Assembly: GCA_025602905.1 (NCBI GenBank)
Contig: JAHLKI010000017.1
Span: 496,001-560,000 of the forward strand
DNA length: 64,000 bases
Direction: 5' to 3'
Source: Phlyctochytrium arcticum
Taxonomy: Eukaryota; Chytridiomycota; Chytridiomycetes; Chytridiales; Chytridiaceae
Translations under genes and position numbers: made by a program
Part shown: positions 1 to 12,534 of the stretch, piece after piece
Position numbering within the stretch: position 1 is the stretch's first letter
Layout: every line of letters begins with the position of its first letter
The notes under the pieces: model-generated
Seen by the model: the letters and a program-made list of their open reading frames with translations, nothing else
Told to the model about the DNA's origin: nothing
Database searches by the model: none

Positions 1-1371
1 TCAGTCGCTAGGACTAATACCATGATGAGGCCGACCTCCGCTAGACCTACTTCCGGAAGGGTCATGGATGTATCAAATCACGGCAATCCACAGAATCAAT
101 TACTTCGTTATCAGGCAGCGACGCAAAAGTCGGGAATGAGTGCATGGAAAAGGTGTTGAAAGCAAAGTTCTTATTTTGTCACATCTCACTGAACTGCAAC
201 AGAGGATACAGTAATATGCGATTGCTGCCCTTGCCGGCCGTTGCCCAGCCATCTCAAACTAACGGTGGGACGTCAATGAATGATATGGTATATGGTACCA
301 GGTATTTCATACATATGCGTCTGCCTGTAATACTGACGCAAGAAAATAACACCTGTCTCTCACGCCAGACTGCAAGCGCCCTCTGCATGGTAATCGGCCT
401 ATGTCGATTTCATCTTGGCTTTGCTAATGTTGGTAAAGGGAATTTGTTCGACCATCGACGTCAAGTAACGTTGCAACCAAACGATTACCGCCGATTCGCA
501 ACTTGGGCCCATCTTACCTCGAGAACGCGGATTACAATAGTGCATCAAAGGTTTTTGTTGAGCCATTCGGTGTGATTGACGATTACTTACCCCAATACAA
601 GGCCGCACGTCATGTGCTTTTTGATACCCCGGAAAGTGACCAACCCCATTCGCGTCAACGCCCATTGTCACCACCACGCCCCGCCTCAGCAAAGTACCAC
701 TCCATCTGTCCCGATCCATGACTGCTGCTCACATATCTGTTCCAGAAGACAGCCATCAGCATCCCTTCGAAAGCACCGCCCTCATACCGCGATTGCATCG
801 GACGAGACTAAGGTGGAGCTCGTTTGCCTAATTGAATATCGTTAACATTTTTGACAGAGCAATCCAAATCTTGTGCAAAAGCTCACCGCGAAGCTTCCGC
901 AGCGTCAATCTGGCGGTACTTGGGACGACAAGGGGCCATCGGACTCCCTAGTCGCCCCTGTGACGGGTACTCGAGTAACCCGACAAGGTATTTTTCCGCA
1001 AGATTCGCTGATTGATTCCTGTCACTAATTCTACTTAAAATATAATTTGAAGGTGCTAAATCTGCCATCGGACGCCGAAGGCCGTATAACATGACTTAGA
1101 TATTCATCTACGCCGCGTATTATTGTCGCCACCGAATCCTTTGCCAGCATCTGTTATCCCGACGAAATGTCGTTGGATCAAAAAGTTCCTCACGCTGAAA
1201 AGCCATGTATATTTAGTAAATGTCTTCACACTTGTACAAAGTAAGAAAATCCCCACGCACGTAAATTCGTTGCGCTCGCGATGACAGTGACAGTGACCGT
1301 GTCTGCTTGTGTCAGCATCCCTTCGCGTGATTCAACAGCGAGCGATTTTAACCCTTGAATCCAAATGTCAA
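1..1371. other. no recognisable gene
   Basis: I read both strands of this stretch and found only short open frames without family motifs, plausible splice structure or compositional coding signal. It precedes the start codon chosen for the C2HC zinc-finger gene and probably includes that gene's promoter. A gene running off the left edge cannot be excluded. Confidence 0.5.
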
Positions 1372-2179
1372 ATGAACAACCGAGTGACTGCGAAGGCGGA
1401 AGGTAGAAATCCGTTCACAAGGCTTTGCTACATTTGTGGACGTGAATTTGGCTCTAAATCACTCGATATCCACGAAAAACAATGCATCGCTAAATGGGAC
1501 GCAGACAACAAGTTACTTCCTAAAGAACAACGACGGGCACGGCCACGACCGCCCCAACTTAATGCTCAGGACGGACAGAAAGTTGGGGGTTCTGCAACGG
1601 GGATGAATGCACAGCAATACAATGATGCCGCTTTCACGACTTTTATGGAAGAGTCTCGGGAACCATGCCCTAATTGTGGTCGAAAGGTACGTCGAAAAAC
1701 CGCAAATTCGATCTTGACTTTACAGCGGATTTACGCGCTTCGAACTGTAGTTTCTGCGCGATAGACTCGAAGTTCATCTGCGCAGCTGCACACCGGGTGG
1801 ATTTTTCGCGAAGGAACGACAGAAACGTGCGGAGCCTACCAGCAGCCTACAAGAGAACACAGGCGCGAAATTGAAGGATCAGCCGAAAGCCAGAAGTCAC
1901 GAAAAGGTGGACGTAATACGAAGTGTCCCGGTCAAACCTCCCGCAAAGCGCCCCCCGACCGGTGTCGTTCCCGCTACTGCCCTCCCTGTTATTACCTCGG
2001 GTTTACCGACCAAAAATGCAACCGTTCTGCCACTGTTAAACGCAAAAGCACTTGCGACGGACCGAGGGAAAACGGATTCAGAAAAGAAAGCAAAGTTTTG
2101 TGGGGACTGCGGCCATCAATTTAGTTTAGAGGCTGAGAAATTTTGTACAGAATGCGGCGTCAAGAGAGCTATAGTGTGA
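1372..2179 (+). CDS. C2HC zinc-finger protein, ZC2HC1 (FAM164)-like
   Basis: Two exons, 1372-1686 and 1751-2179, flank a 64-bp GT-AG intron and give about 247 residues. Residues about 19-40 hold a C2HC finger (CYICGREFG, then H and C). The second finger begins CPNCGRK just before the intron and continues FLRDRLEVHLRSC just after it, so the intron splits the finger and proves the join. This pairing of fingers is typical of ZC2HC1-family proteins. The middle is basic and proline-rich. The extreme C-terminus is a zinc ribbon (CGDCGHQF, then CTECG), which is less usual for the family. The start is the first ATG in frame; a longer frame opening with GTG at 1309 lacks an ATG. The stop lies 25 bp from the stop of the convergent ATPase gene. 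Molecular function is unknown; nucleic-acid or protein binding is inferred. Confidence 0.75.
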
Positions 2180-2204
2180 TTATAATCTAAGATTGGTAGA
2201 TCTC

Positions 2205-5200
2205 TCAAGCGATCTCCGTTGCCGGGTTATGCAGCGACCAGTGCGATGATTCCATGTTCATTCCCGACACATTGATGACCTTCGCATCAGGGGACACTAT
2301 TTGCATGTGTCGTGTTAGAAATGCGCTTTAAGGCAGGGAAAAAAACGAAGCATACCTCGTTGCATGACCAATCGTCTTGCGGCAGAGTATAGGAAAAGGA
2401 ACATACCAAAGACCATTGGGATCAGTAAGTAAATGGGATCCAGGTTCATGGACGTAAAAAACAGTGCTGCCGATACATTAGTACGCTGCTAGGGTTCAAC
2501 TATTAACCATACCATTGGTGAACGGGGTATAGACGATGAGGAAGCCTGCTGAGCAGCCTGCGAATATAGCAGCCCATGTTTTTGTGTTTCTATGGGGAAA
2601 GATTAATGTGGTTTGAAACTTGCGCAGTCCAGCTAGTACTGACTGAACCATGAATTTTCCAAACGGTATCCTCAATCGGGCTTTACAGGCGAACAAATTC
2701 CACACTTGAATAAGCAATATTGCAAGATAGAAACCGCTTCGTCCTTGCTTTAGCGCATCAAACTGCAAATCGCCAGACTTAAATCCAGGAATTTATCAGG
2801 ACAACCGTAATCCGACTCTCTGATAGGCCTTCTGAACTTACCAATTCGTCACCAGAGCCAGTTTTGAGTGGGGGGCTATGTGGTAAAAAATACTTTCCTT
2901 TTTTCTGCGCCATCACGGCATCGCCCGGAGTAATTCCAAAAGAGGACCATAAAATGACAAAGAACGTGCACAAAGCTCCGCAACATTCGATAATGCCTCC
3001 TTCAAGGTAAGCCCACATCATTACCTGCTAGATGGTTGGCCTACGTTCGTCATCCACGATGTCGGTTTGGCTTACCTCTCCATCTACCAATCGCTCTCCC
3101 ACCACAAACCCTTGGGTAAGCTCCCTCCATGCTCGATACTGAGCTCGCCAGTACCCAGGTTGTGTGAAAACTGCGCGAACCTCAAACAAAAGCTTTTCGT
3201 AGCGAGATCTCAGTCTTGCTGCCGCCATTTCATGCCCCTCCACTCCTTTTGAATGGTCTTCGTGCACGTCGCGCATGAGTAGCTCGGCATCTTCCTCCAC
3301 CAGATGTGCCATTAAGGCTCGCGAATCGGTACATATCGCGTTTCCCAAGGGTATCCCGTCATGCGAATCGGACCGAACCCCTAGCTCGTCCTCATCGTCT
3401 TCACCCTGTTGCTCGCCAGACCCGTTCTCCGCCGCCATTCTTGCGTCCTGACGAAGGCGACGCGCAGTCATTACAGCCAAGATACTGTCGTGTGTGACCG
3501 GTCTGCGAGGAGGCATCCGCATCAGAGCGCCTTCATCATCTGGGGGCTCGAAAGCAAACGACAAGGTAATGAACAATTCAAAACCTAGGTCCACTGCCAG
3601 AATTTGTATGGATGTCAGGCATTGGGGAATGGGAATCAGCACAAAGAGCAAGTATGGCAGAATTTCGGCCATAATGTGTGTCAGAGAGTACTTTATTGCC
3701 TTCTTCAGGTTCCAGAAAATGAGCCGTCCTAGCCGCACGGTTTAAAGAGCAGCCTGTGACGCCGTTCAACGCTCAACCTTACCTTCCAATATTCCACGCG
3801 TGATGGTGGCAAAATTGTCATCGAGAAGTACCATACCAGATGCCTCTTTGCTGATATCGCTTCCAGAATAATTCATTGCTATTCCCAGATCGGCCTTTTT
3901 TAGGGCAGGGGCATCATTCACGCCGTCGCCTGCATTATCGATCAGTTTGACGAGAACAAGTGTGAGACCGGAATAAGGTTTACCAGTGACTCCAACAATA
4001 TGACCCAAAGCCTGGGCTCGAGAAACAATGTCCAACTTGTGAGTAGGTGATGTACGAGCAAAAACAATTTCCTCGTGGAGCAGTATGTTCAACCAATCTG
4101 TGTCTGACAGCAGCGGTATCACTGTCCCCGAAATCAAAGTACTATTCTTGCCAGTGTGCGACGGTGCCAATATTGGCAAGTTTTCTGCACTGCTTATCTT
4201 GACTGGGGCTTCTTTTGTGTAAATGTTGACTTGGCGCGCAATGGCCTCCGCGGTCAACGGGTGATCCCCTGTAACCATCAGGACTTTGATGCCTGCATTT
4301 CGGATCTTGCCTATAGCTTGGCGGACCCCAGGCTTAGGGGGGTCTTCCAATGCTGTCATGCCCACGAAAGTAAAGTTTGCCTGTACACGTTAGTATAAAA
4401 AGTCCCAACAGCACCTTTGGTACAGGCATACCGTAGGATAATTTTCCTTCTCTCTGTCAAACTTCCAATTGTCAGGATATTGCTTGCCGTTCAATGTAAC
4501 CATAGCGAATGCGATAACTCGGAATCCCTCGTCACACATTCGCGAGTGCTAGAAGGTGTTAAAGAACCTGAACTATAACACGGGAAAAGCGGCCTTACAG
4601 CTTTTCGAATTGCTCGCCTCTCTTCTTCCTGCAGAGGAACTTGGCCTTGATTGCAAAGAACTGAGCTGCACCTATCCCATATGACCTCCGGTGCGCCTTT
4701 TGCGTACAGGGTTAGTCCTCCCGCTTGGTGTGCTTTTCGATGGATGGAGAGATGAAATTTGTTTTCTGATGTAAAGGGAATCTCAAAGATCTTTGGGTAA
4801 AGCTCTGAAATCTACTTTCAATTGGAGTTGGTGGTTGCCTTCATGTCATCGGAGAGCCATACCTTGTCAAAATTGAGAAGCTTGGAGGCAGACCACCTCA
4901 AGAGCCCGCACTCAGTAGCATCTCCAAGAGCGGCTCGTTGATCCAAAGGGATATCATGTCGGTCAAACCGAGCCCTGCACAGCATTACGACCAAGTAGAA
5001 AATCCCATCACATTGTACCATACCTGGTGCAGGTGGCGCTCATATGTAAGATTTGGGCGATTCCGATGGCACTGACCTTCAAGATTGGGTCATCTTGACT
5101 CTTTTCCTCAGTGTTCAAATGAGACCTCCACATTCTCCCCCCGGCGAAGATCATCATGACAGACATTTGATTGGCAGTGAGTGTTCCTGTCTTGTCTGTG

Positions 5201-6663
5201 GCCAGAAGGGTAAGCGCACCAAGGGTCTCAACGCCATGAAGATCCTTGACCAAAACATTATTTTCGGTCATTCTCCGACCAGCAATCGTCAACAACATCG
5301 TCACGGTGACCGCCAGGCCTTGTGGGATCCATGCAACTAATATACCAATCCCAAATGTCAGTGCATAATTGAAGTTGCGGCCTCTCGCCGCTGCAAAGAT
5401 AAAGAAAATGAAAGCAGTAAAGGAGGCCAATAGCGATATTGTGTGAATGAAAGAATGTATTTCTGCCGACAGGGGCGATCGTCGTTTCTTTTCTGATTTA
5501 CTGGCAGCGGCAATTTTTCCCATGACAGTATCGTCCCCAGTGCGAATGACAATGCCGTAGGCTTCGCCACCAACTACGATAGTACCATTGAAAGCTAAAT
5601 TTGGCGCGTCCATCACATCTATGCCATTTGGAGCTCCGCCGAGCATGGCTTTTCGGGTCACTGGCTCAGTCTCGCCAGTGAGATTCGACAAGTCCAATTT
5701 GCAGTCGACGGCAAAAAAAATGTAAACATCTGCAGGGACTTTGGATCCAGGACCGACGAATACAACGTCTAAAGGGTGAATCAAGTCAAACGAGGCTATA
5801 CTACTATTTAAAGTTTGCAAACCTACCACCAGGAACAAGAGTTTTAGCCAAGACTGACACCTTTTGGCCCTGACGGATGGCATCGGTACGGAGCGGTATC
5901 AGAGTGCCAAATGAATTCAAAATTGCGCTGATTTTTTGCAATTCGTAAAACTCGATGCCAGCATTTAGCAAAGCAATTCCCATCAAAATGCATCCAATGT
6001 ATGCCTAGGTCATACGTTAGTAACTCATACCAAATTCGCTCATGTAGGAAGGGATTTACATTTTCGAAGTAATCGACGCTATTAACAGCGTATGTGATCA
6101 AGTAGCCGATTCCTGAAGCAACGAGCAAAACATTGAACAGGTTTCCCAGGCATTGGAGAAACTTCCAATACGATGGCGCCCTCCGTGGTGGAGTCATCTC
6201 ATTGGAGCCGAACGTCGCAGTCTTCTCCGAAACAGTCAGCGACGATAGCCCTTGTGAGTTGCTCGGTTTCTGAAGGTCAACAATCGTTCCAAATTTACTG
6301 CACACATCCTGCACGTTGCACAAATGCTCCTTCTAAGAGCTCTCTTTTAATGAGAGTTCAGCCAGGATTCAAGCTCCTTACCAGCTCTATTTCCGCAGAC
6401 CCTTGAATTGCTCGCTTTGGTGGCACAACTTGCTCAAGAGGTGGGGGATTATCACTTCGCCTAGCAAATGAAGCCACGCGTGCGCGAAACTGAGCTACAA
6501 TTCCACCTGCAGTTTCGTGACTGCCATCCTTCAGAAAAGCGCCCCGTTCGTTGGCATTTGCTTCAGATTCACAGACTTCCGTTTTATCCATTTTGCTGCA
6601 TCTTGCTGCTTCTTGCAACGCGTCGCTAGATGTCGCACTGATGTCGCACGCGTTGCCGCGCAT
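2205..6663 (-). CDS. P-type ATPase of the Na+/K+-ATPase-like (IIC) class
   Basis: Multi-exon gene for a cation-pumping P-type ATPase of the plasma or endomembrane. Readable in order are: an acidic N-terminus; the cation-ATPase N domain (TPPRRAPSYWKF); M1-M2; the actuator motif LTGETEPV; M4 with IPQGL; the phosphorylation motif DKTGTLT; the nucleotide-site motif KGAPE; the hinge TGDHPLTAEAIA; TGDGVNDAPALKKAD (interrupted by a 54-bp in-frame intron at 3930-3983); M5-M6 with VDLGFELF; and C-terminal membrane segments ending NLDPIYLLIPMVFGMF. The last exon is 2205-2296. Oddities are Q for the usual M4 glutamate, E for the second M6 aspartate, and a cytoplasmic loop of about 160 residues between M6 and M7 containing a run of acidic residues. 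No break is seen. The start could also be an internal ATG at 6591. It is divergent from TTI1. Ion specificity cannot be told from sequence; Na+/K+ or H+/K+ exchange is inferred from class. Confidence 0.9.
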
Positions 6664-6780
6664 CCAGTGCCAGATGATGTGGTGTGGCTTGGGCTAAAAT
6701 GTTGCGGGCCCCGATTCAGGCCCCGATTTGCCCAGAGATTTGCCTGCGATTGCGAAATCGCTGGGCGATCTGCCTTGCAA

Positions 6781-9700
6781 ATGACTTCGATAGACGCAGC
6801 GCAGGACGCGTTGCTTAAGGAAAGGGACCGGAACGCTTTTGCGCAGGTACTTCCATTCACCCCGGAACTCTCTCGCATCTGACTGATTCGCCGCAGCTTA
6901 GAGGAATATGCGTACAGGCTATGGACCCCGGTCTTTGGGCGCAGAAACTGCCGACAAGTAGTAACCCATTGATCGCACTTCACCGAGAAGTGGACAAGGT
7001 CGGCGCGACTTTGGAGGGTCGAGCGACATTATATCGTCTAGAAGCATATATCACGTTCCCTCTTTTGCAAATATTGCAATACCCGGCAAGCTCCCCCTTA
7101 CAAGTAGAACAAGCTCTAAATTGCCTCCTCTCGCTGATAAGCCTCTGGAAGGAGGACATTCCTGTTGGATTAGTATGGAACTTGCTCCGTGCTATTCCCA
7201 TATCTGCTTTGCGGCTGAACGAAAAGCACGAGAAAAGCGTCCACCTGGAAGAAGTAGCGTTTTTGTCCGCCAAATGTTGCAATTTGCTCATACCATTTTG
7301 GATTCGAAAGTCCAAAAACGCTCCTGTAGGCGTCGAACAAGCAACCGAACCCCAGATTGCGGCGCTCGTTCTGATGTTATTGCAATTGGTAGAGTTGGAT
7401 ACAAGATTGGAGACTCGATTGGAAGCGATTGGTGCGATTTTGCAACTCATACAGCGAATGAATGAGGGCGGGTCCTACAATATCAAGCAATTTCTTCCTG
7501 GAGTCTCTTCCGCTATAACTAGGACCGTACTGAAATCAGACACCGTCCCGTCCTTGTTGGTGGAAAGGTGTCTTCAGCTATTGTCGGATGTCATCGTTCT
7601 CTCGTTCAGTGACGTTGACGATAGTCTGAAGTCTGGTGCTCTGGCGAAAACCGAAACTGAACTTGGACGCCATGATGACGTGTGGTTTCAAACCACAAGA
7701 GCAAGGCTATGTGATATACTGATCGTGCTCCACAAACTTCGCAACAGGCTGGATTGGCGTGTCAAACTAGGGTACTTACACCTGACAAAGACCATAGTTC
7801 TAAGATGCAGGGAAAACCTGTCAGGAATAATTCCATTACTGCTCGAAGCCATTTTTGGGTTAGTAGACCAAAGTGATGCTGTGGTTTTGCAAGAAGAGTG
7901 GCACAAAGTACTCTCACACATCAGGCAAGAAATGGCTCAGGTTCCCAGTCTCAAAATGTTGATACAGGAGGTGTTCTATCAGTTTCTGCTCAATCTTCCC
8001 TCAAGGGTCAAAACAGGAGGAGATAAACATAAAATGGAGACCTTCAGGATTGCTGTGGGATTTCTGACTTTGCTTGAGGACAATTCTGAAGCATCAGTCC
8101 GTATTCGGTGGACTGAGACCTTTTCCTCGCTCATATGGATTCTATCCATGGATCTTACGGCAAGAGACGCAGTGGTGGAATCTAGGTCACCGCACTTGGA
8201 CGAGAACGGGAGCACTTTTGCCAAGTTACCTTTCCCGTTCCTTCACTTCCTCGACTACAAATTATTTTGCATAGTGCAGAATTTCTGTCAACTTCTAGGA
8301 GCTTACGCCAATCCGAATTTCATGGTGAATGATATTCTGCAGCACTGTAAAGACCGAGACAGTTTCAAACCCCAAGCATTGCTCATCTTGAACAGCATTA
8401 TTGTGGGTGCACAGCGTGGGTCTACCTCTCACACAGAGCCGGCAGAGAAAAGGATGCGAGGGCTTCTGCGATCTGTTGCAGCGGAAATGACGGACCATTG
8501 GACATTATCAGAGCCAATCACGCGTTACAGTATGGACAACTCGTCTGGGTCTCAAATTTCTTCCCAATTGAAGAGATCCTCCATATTGTCTGAGGAGCGT
8601 AGCGACCACTTCATCGAAATATCCAAAATTCTGATATTGCAAACTCTGCAAACGCTCGCACAAGCCTTGCGTGATGATTTCAGACCCATATTGGCAAATG
8701 CATTATACATCTTTTTGGAAAATATTGGCTGCTCAGATTACTGGGTTGCGGAACATGCGAAACAAAACCTCGCGCTGATATCCATTTTCCTTGGATACGA
8801 CCAGGAGCTTGACAAAATCAAATTGAATCCTTCACAGAATTTGGTACTTAGCAATGCTGACTATGTGCTGGATTCTATTTCGCGCAGACTGCATTCTAAT
8901 GACCCCGATCACCGGTGCACATGGGTACTGCGTGCGATTGTGGCGATTGGGAAAGCGGACGTCATTCCCTTGCTCACTGATTCCGTGGATGACATGCTTG
9001 AAACCCTTGAAGATTCACATCTTGAGCATCTTGGGGTCATTACCAGTTTTTTGGATGCATTATTAGCCATTGTCCAAGCTGCTAGTGCGGACTTATCCAC
9101 TGCTAATCCTGGACCAAATACCGCGGCCCCGTCAACGTCTCTTGATAAACCCCTTATGGACCAATCTCCCACTGCGTCACTAGAAGTACAGGCGTTCGTC
9201 TTGAAATATTCAAACAGTTCAAAAAATATATCTAGTGACCCAACTGAATGCGATGCATTCGACAGCGCCCCTTTATCTGACGATAGCCAACCTTCTCCCG
9301 CTGGCTCACTTGTACCAAACGCATGCACTATCGATGCCAAACAGCTTTGTTTGTCACTAGTTGCGAAAATCGCAAGGTGCGTCATCAACTTTCTTGCCGC
9401 TGCACACCCATCCGTGAGGAAACGTAGCTTGTGCATACTGAACGAATCGCTTCCGGTGCTGGCGTTGAAAAAGGAAGAGCTTAACAAAGTCATTCATGAT
9501 CAGTGGACAGTTCTGCTAAACAGACTAGAAGACAGAGAGCACTTTGTAGTGATGGAGGCCATCTCTCTTGGAATCAACATGCTTCAAAGTAGTCCTGACT
9601 TTCTAATGAAGCGCTTCGGAGACGAGTTCCTGCCACGACTTTGTTCAGCTCTACCTTACCTCAGAGCCAATATCCAGCATCACAACGGCAGTCAAACAAG

Positions 9701-10055
9701 TCAGATTTCTAAATCTACCAAAATTCTTCAGCACTTGTTTTCGGTCTTGGCTACTGGGTTTGAACCCGATAGATTATCACCTAGACGTTTAGCCCAGTTG
9801 GTCGATTCGATCTTGCCATTTTGCTATAATGAGGATTATCAAAATTGCATACCGGAGATAATCAAGCTTTTGCATGTGATTGCCCGAAGTCCCGCAGGGG
9901 CCGATATTTTATGGCTTCGAGTAGGCTCATCTATACCAAACGGCGTATCATCCTTCTCGGGAACCCCTTGTTCCTTTCCTGAATGGATGGAGCAGGAGCA
10001 AGGAAGAAGGGCATTGCTTGCGCAAAAACTTTGTCTAGATAGCATTTTACTGTAG
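6781..10055 (+). CDS. TTI1: TTI1, HEAT-repeat subunit of the TTT (Tel2-Tti1-Tti2) complex
   Basis: Exon 1 (6781-6846) encodes 22 residues starting MTSIDAAQDALLKERD. A 50-bp intron follows, then exon 2 (6897-10055), for about 1,074 residues in total. The protein is almost entirely helical HEAT-like repeats. Diagnostic stretches include NADYVLDSISRRL with ADVIPLLTDSVDDMLETLED in the middle, and HDQWTVLLNRLEDREHFVV with KRFGDEFLPRL near the C-terminus, all at the positions expected in TTI1. The family works with Hsp90 co-chaperones to fold and stabilise PIKK kinases (TOR, ATM/ATR-type). A poorly conserved low-complexity insert lies around 9070-9310. Its start is 117 bp from the divergent ATPase start, so the two probably share a promoter. 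Assignment rests on remembered family motifs and length. Confidence 0.82.
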
Positions 10056-10205
10056 CTTCCCACTATCCATATCTGTAAGTTGAGGAAAGGATGGGAGCAA
10101 GTCACCAAATTAGAGTATGTAGCCCGAAATTCCTCAAGGTAGCATTGTAAATAACAATTTTGATATCAATAATGTACATATCCCCCGCATTTCTGTCCTC
10201 GACCT

Positions 10206-12534
10206 CTATGAATGAATTTGCACACACTTCTCCCAGTCTGTGTTCAGCTCCAGGCGACTCGCATAGCCCTCCAATTCAAATAACGATATACTGCCGATTC
10301 TGGAAGCCGACATGCGCCGCCGAAGCAAAAGCGCCTGCCGAAACATACTTAGGATGGAAGCGCCCTGTTTGACCCCTTCACGCAGTCTTGACAAAAATGA
10401 AAAGAAATCTCCCACAGATAATAAACGGTCCTTACAAAATCGGCATATTGGCTGCCAAGTGTCATCAGCTGCTGTTCCCCTCTGCATGTCCGAGGCCGCA
10501 CTCCTAGGTGGTCCAAAACGAACCCTATAGTCACAGTCTCGGTGCAAGGCACATGAATGGCATTTTTGCCGTATAGCGCTCTGACCAGATGCCCGGGGCA
10601 TGGCATTGACGGGTTGCTGTGGGGCCGACAGAGGTGAAGAAGGCGTTTTGCCCTGACCCGAGGAGCGAGAGGAGCGCTGTTTAGTGTGCAAGCTGACCTC
10701 GCACCAACCCCTGACAAGGTTGTCTAGCAGTCGCTTCTTGGCGGAGGTGCTTAAACCCGTTCCCTGCTTGAAAAGAGTTCCGGCCTCTGGATGATAAATA
10801 TAAAATAAACAGGGCTCCACGTCTTCCGCCATACACCTTTTCAAGAACTGGGTAGACATTGCTGTCAGAAGCTGGGGTAATTGCAGCATTGTCTCCTTGA
10901 CGTGTTCTTGAAATTCAGCATATACTATTCCATCTACATGTAAGGTGTGTATGCTAGTATTGGAGCCCCACTCCAGTGAAGATGTTATAATGGACGGTCT
11001 ACGCGCTGATAGGCTGGACCGACTGCCTGATAGACTTCCATGCGATCCGAGGGGAGATGTTCCCACATGATTCAAGCTTGACGACGAGGTAGATCGTAGT
11101 TTTGCAGCCTCGAGCGCCCGTAATGAATGGCGTAGCTGTCGAAGCTCCTCATCGCGTCTTTGAAAATTGGACATGACTTCTTTGAGTTCCCCACGTAGTT
11201 CACTGTTGGTGTGCTCGAGTTCATCCCGCATCCGCGCCTCATCAACAACCATACGATTGGCTTGATCAAACAGCTGAGCTGTGAGCTCTTCGAGCTCCTG
11301 ATCTAGGATATCTTTGCTGAGCTGCAAACGGTCCCGAACCTGCTTCTCATCCTCCAGTTGATCAGCAAGATCTGTGATGTCCATCTTCAGTTGGTCGATG
11401 GTTTCCTGAAGATGGTGTAACTGAAGCATCATATCTCTACAACTCGAACACTTCGCCATGGTCGGAGTTGTGGGATTCATTTGCTGCTGGCGATTGTTGG
11501 CTAGATCACTGTCATCGTCTTCAGGAAGTGAAGTCGCCGCTTTAAAAACTGCGGCAGCAGCTTTTTGCGCTGATGTGCTCCTTTCATGCGGTGCGCCTCG
11601 ACCACTTTTCATTACTGTGGTATCTTGTGGGGTTTGTAGGCTGCTACGATTGGGGGACACGGAACGAGAAGACGTCGTTGCGGTTGATCGCTGGTGCCCG
11701 TCTTTTTTTAACTCTTCCGAGCTCGATCCCACTGTATTTCCGTCAGGCAGCTCTGCATTCAACATACTGGAGGCACCAGTTGGTTCACTACTTTTGCTCA
11801 ACGTGGGTAACGATGGTCCTCCCGCTTCTTTCGTCATACTCTGCACGGATGCTTGTGCATTTTTGAGATATATCAGTGCGAGCCGCATACATTCCATACA
11901 TTGCACCTCAAGATTTGTTGCGCTCGCCAAGGGTATGTTGCCCTCTGTCGACACAATTGCATTGAAATCAGGGTTCTGCTGTGCTTGTTGCTTCTCTGCC
12001 ATTTGGGCGGGTAGGGACTTCTCCACATTGCTGTGACTGGATGTGGAAGCCTCGCGAGACTGTGGACGGGCACTGTCTTGTGAATGAGAACGCTCCTCCC
12101 TTCCTTTTCTGCTCCCGTTCATCACCCATCCTTCAAAACTGAGCATGGGCTTGCCCAAAAACAGAATGGCTTCCTTGATAGCAAACTCATATCGATTCAC
12201 CTTCAAGCGCAAAATGTCGGTTGCATCCGTTTTGCTAAGGAGGCGCTGGTTGAGTAAAGTCGTCTCCCTCTCTTTCGATCGTTTCACGGACTATCTTGAT
12301 GCGTCCATATTAACGCTAAAGCCTCGTTATTCACTGAGGAAGACGTACCTCGAGCTCTTTCTCCAGAGCTTCTACTCGTGCAGTCAGTTCCGTTTCTCGA
12401 TCGGAAGAACCCGCGGAAATTCCGTCCGCAACGGAAACCTTGCGAATTGATGCATCGGCTGCCGACATATCGTAGACGTACGTAGGAGCCCCACTACAAA
12501 TGAACTTGTCATTTTGACCTGCAGGTCGGTCCAT
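10206..12534 (-). CDS. Rabin8/Sec2-type Rab guanine-nucleotide exchange factor
   Basis: Two exons (12349-12534 and 10206-12290) separated by a 58-bp intron give about 756 residues. A coiled-coil Sec2 domain spans residues about 340-440; it opens CSSCRDMMLQLHHL and contains the conserved core ELEELTAQLFDQANRMV, the Rab-binding segment of Sec2/Rabin proteins. The C-terminal third matches the Rabin8 (RAB3IP) C-terminal region: KRCMAEDVEPCL, paired cysteines near CHSCALHRDC, CRFCKDRL, then DFFSFLSRLREG and a final ALLLRRRMSASRIGSISLFELEG. Rabin8 activates Rab8 for ciliary and secretory membrane delivery, while yeast Sec2 activates Sec4. Having the animal-type C-terminal region favours a Rabin8-like role at the flagellum or exocyst; that role is inference. 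The middle is Ser/Gln-rich and probably disordered. Its stop is 150 bp from the convergent TTI1 stop. Confidence 0.85.

Noticed and set aside
144..845. Small overlapping frames at the left edge, 143, 106 and 89 codons
   Set aside because: No motif, no splice-compatible extension and no compositional bias; overlapping frames on both strands are typical of chance.
11458..12036. 192-codon plus-strand frame antisense to Rabin8
   Set aside because: It lies opposite a well-supported coding exon and shows no motif or start context. It is a shadow of the Ser/Gln-rich region.
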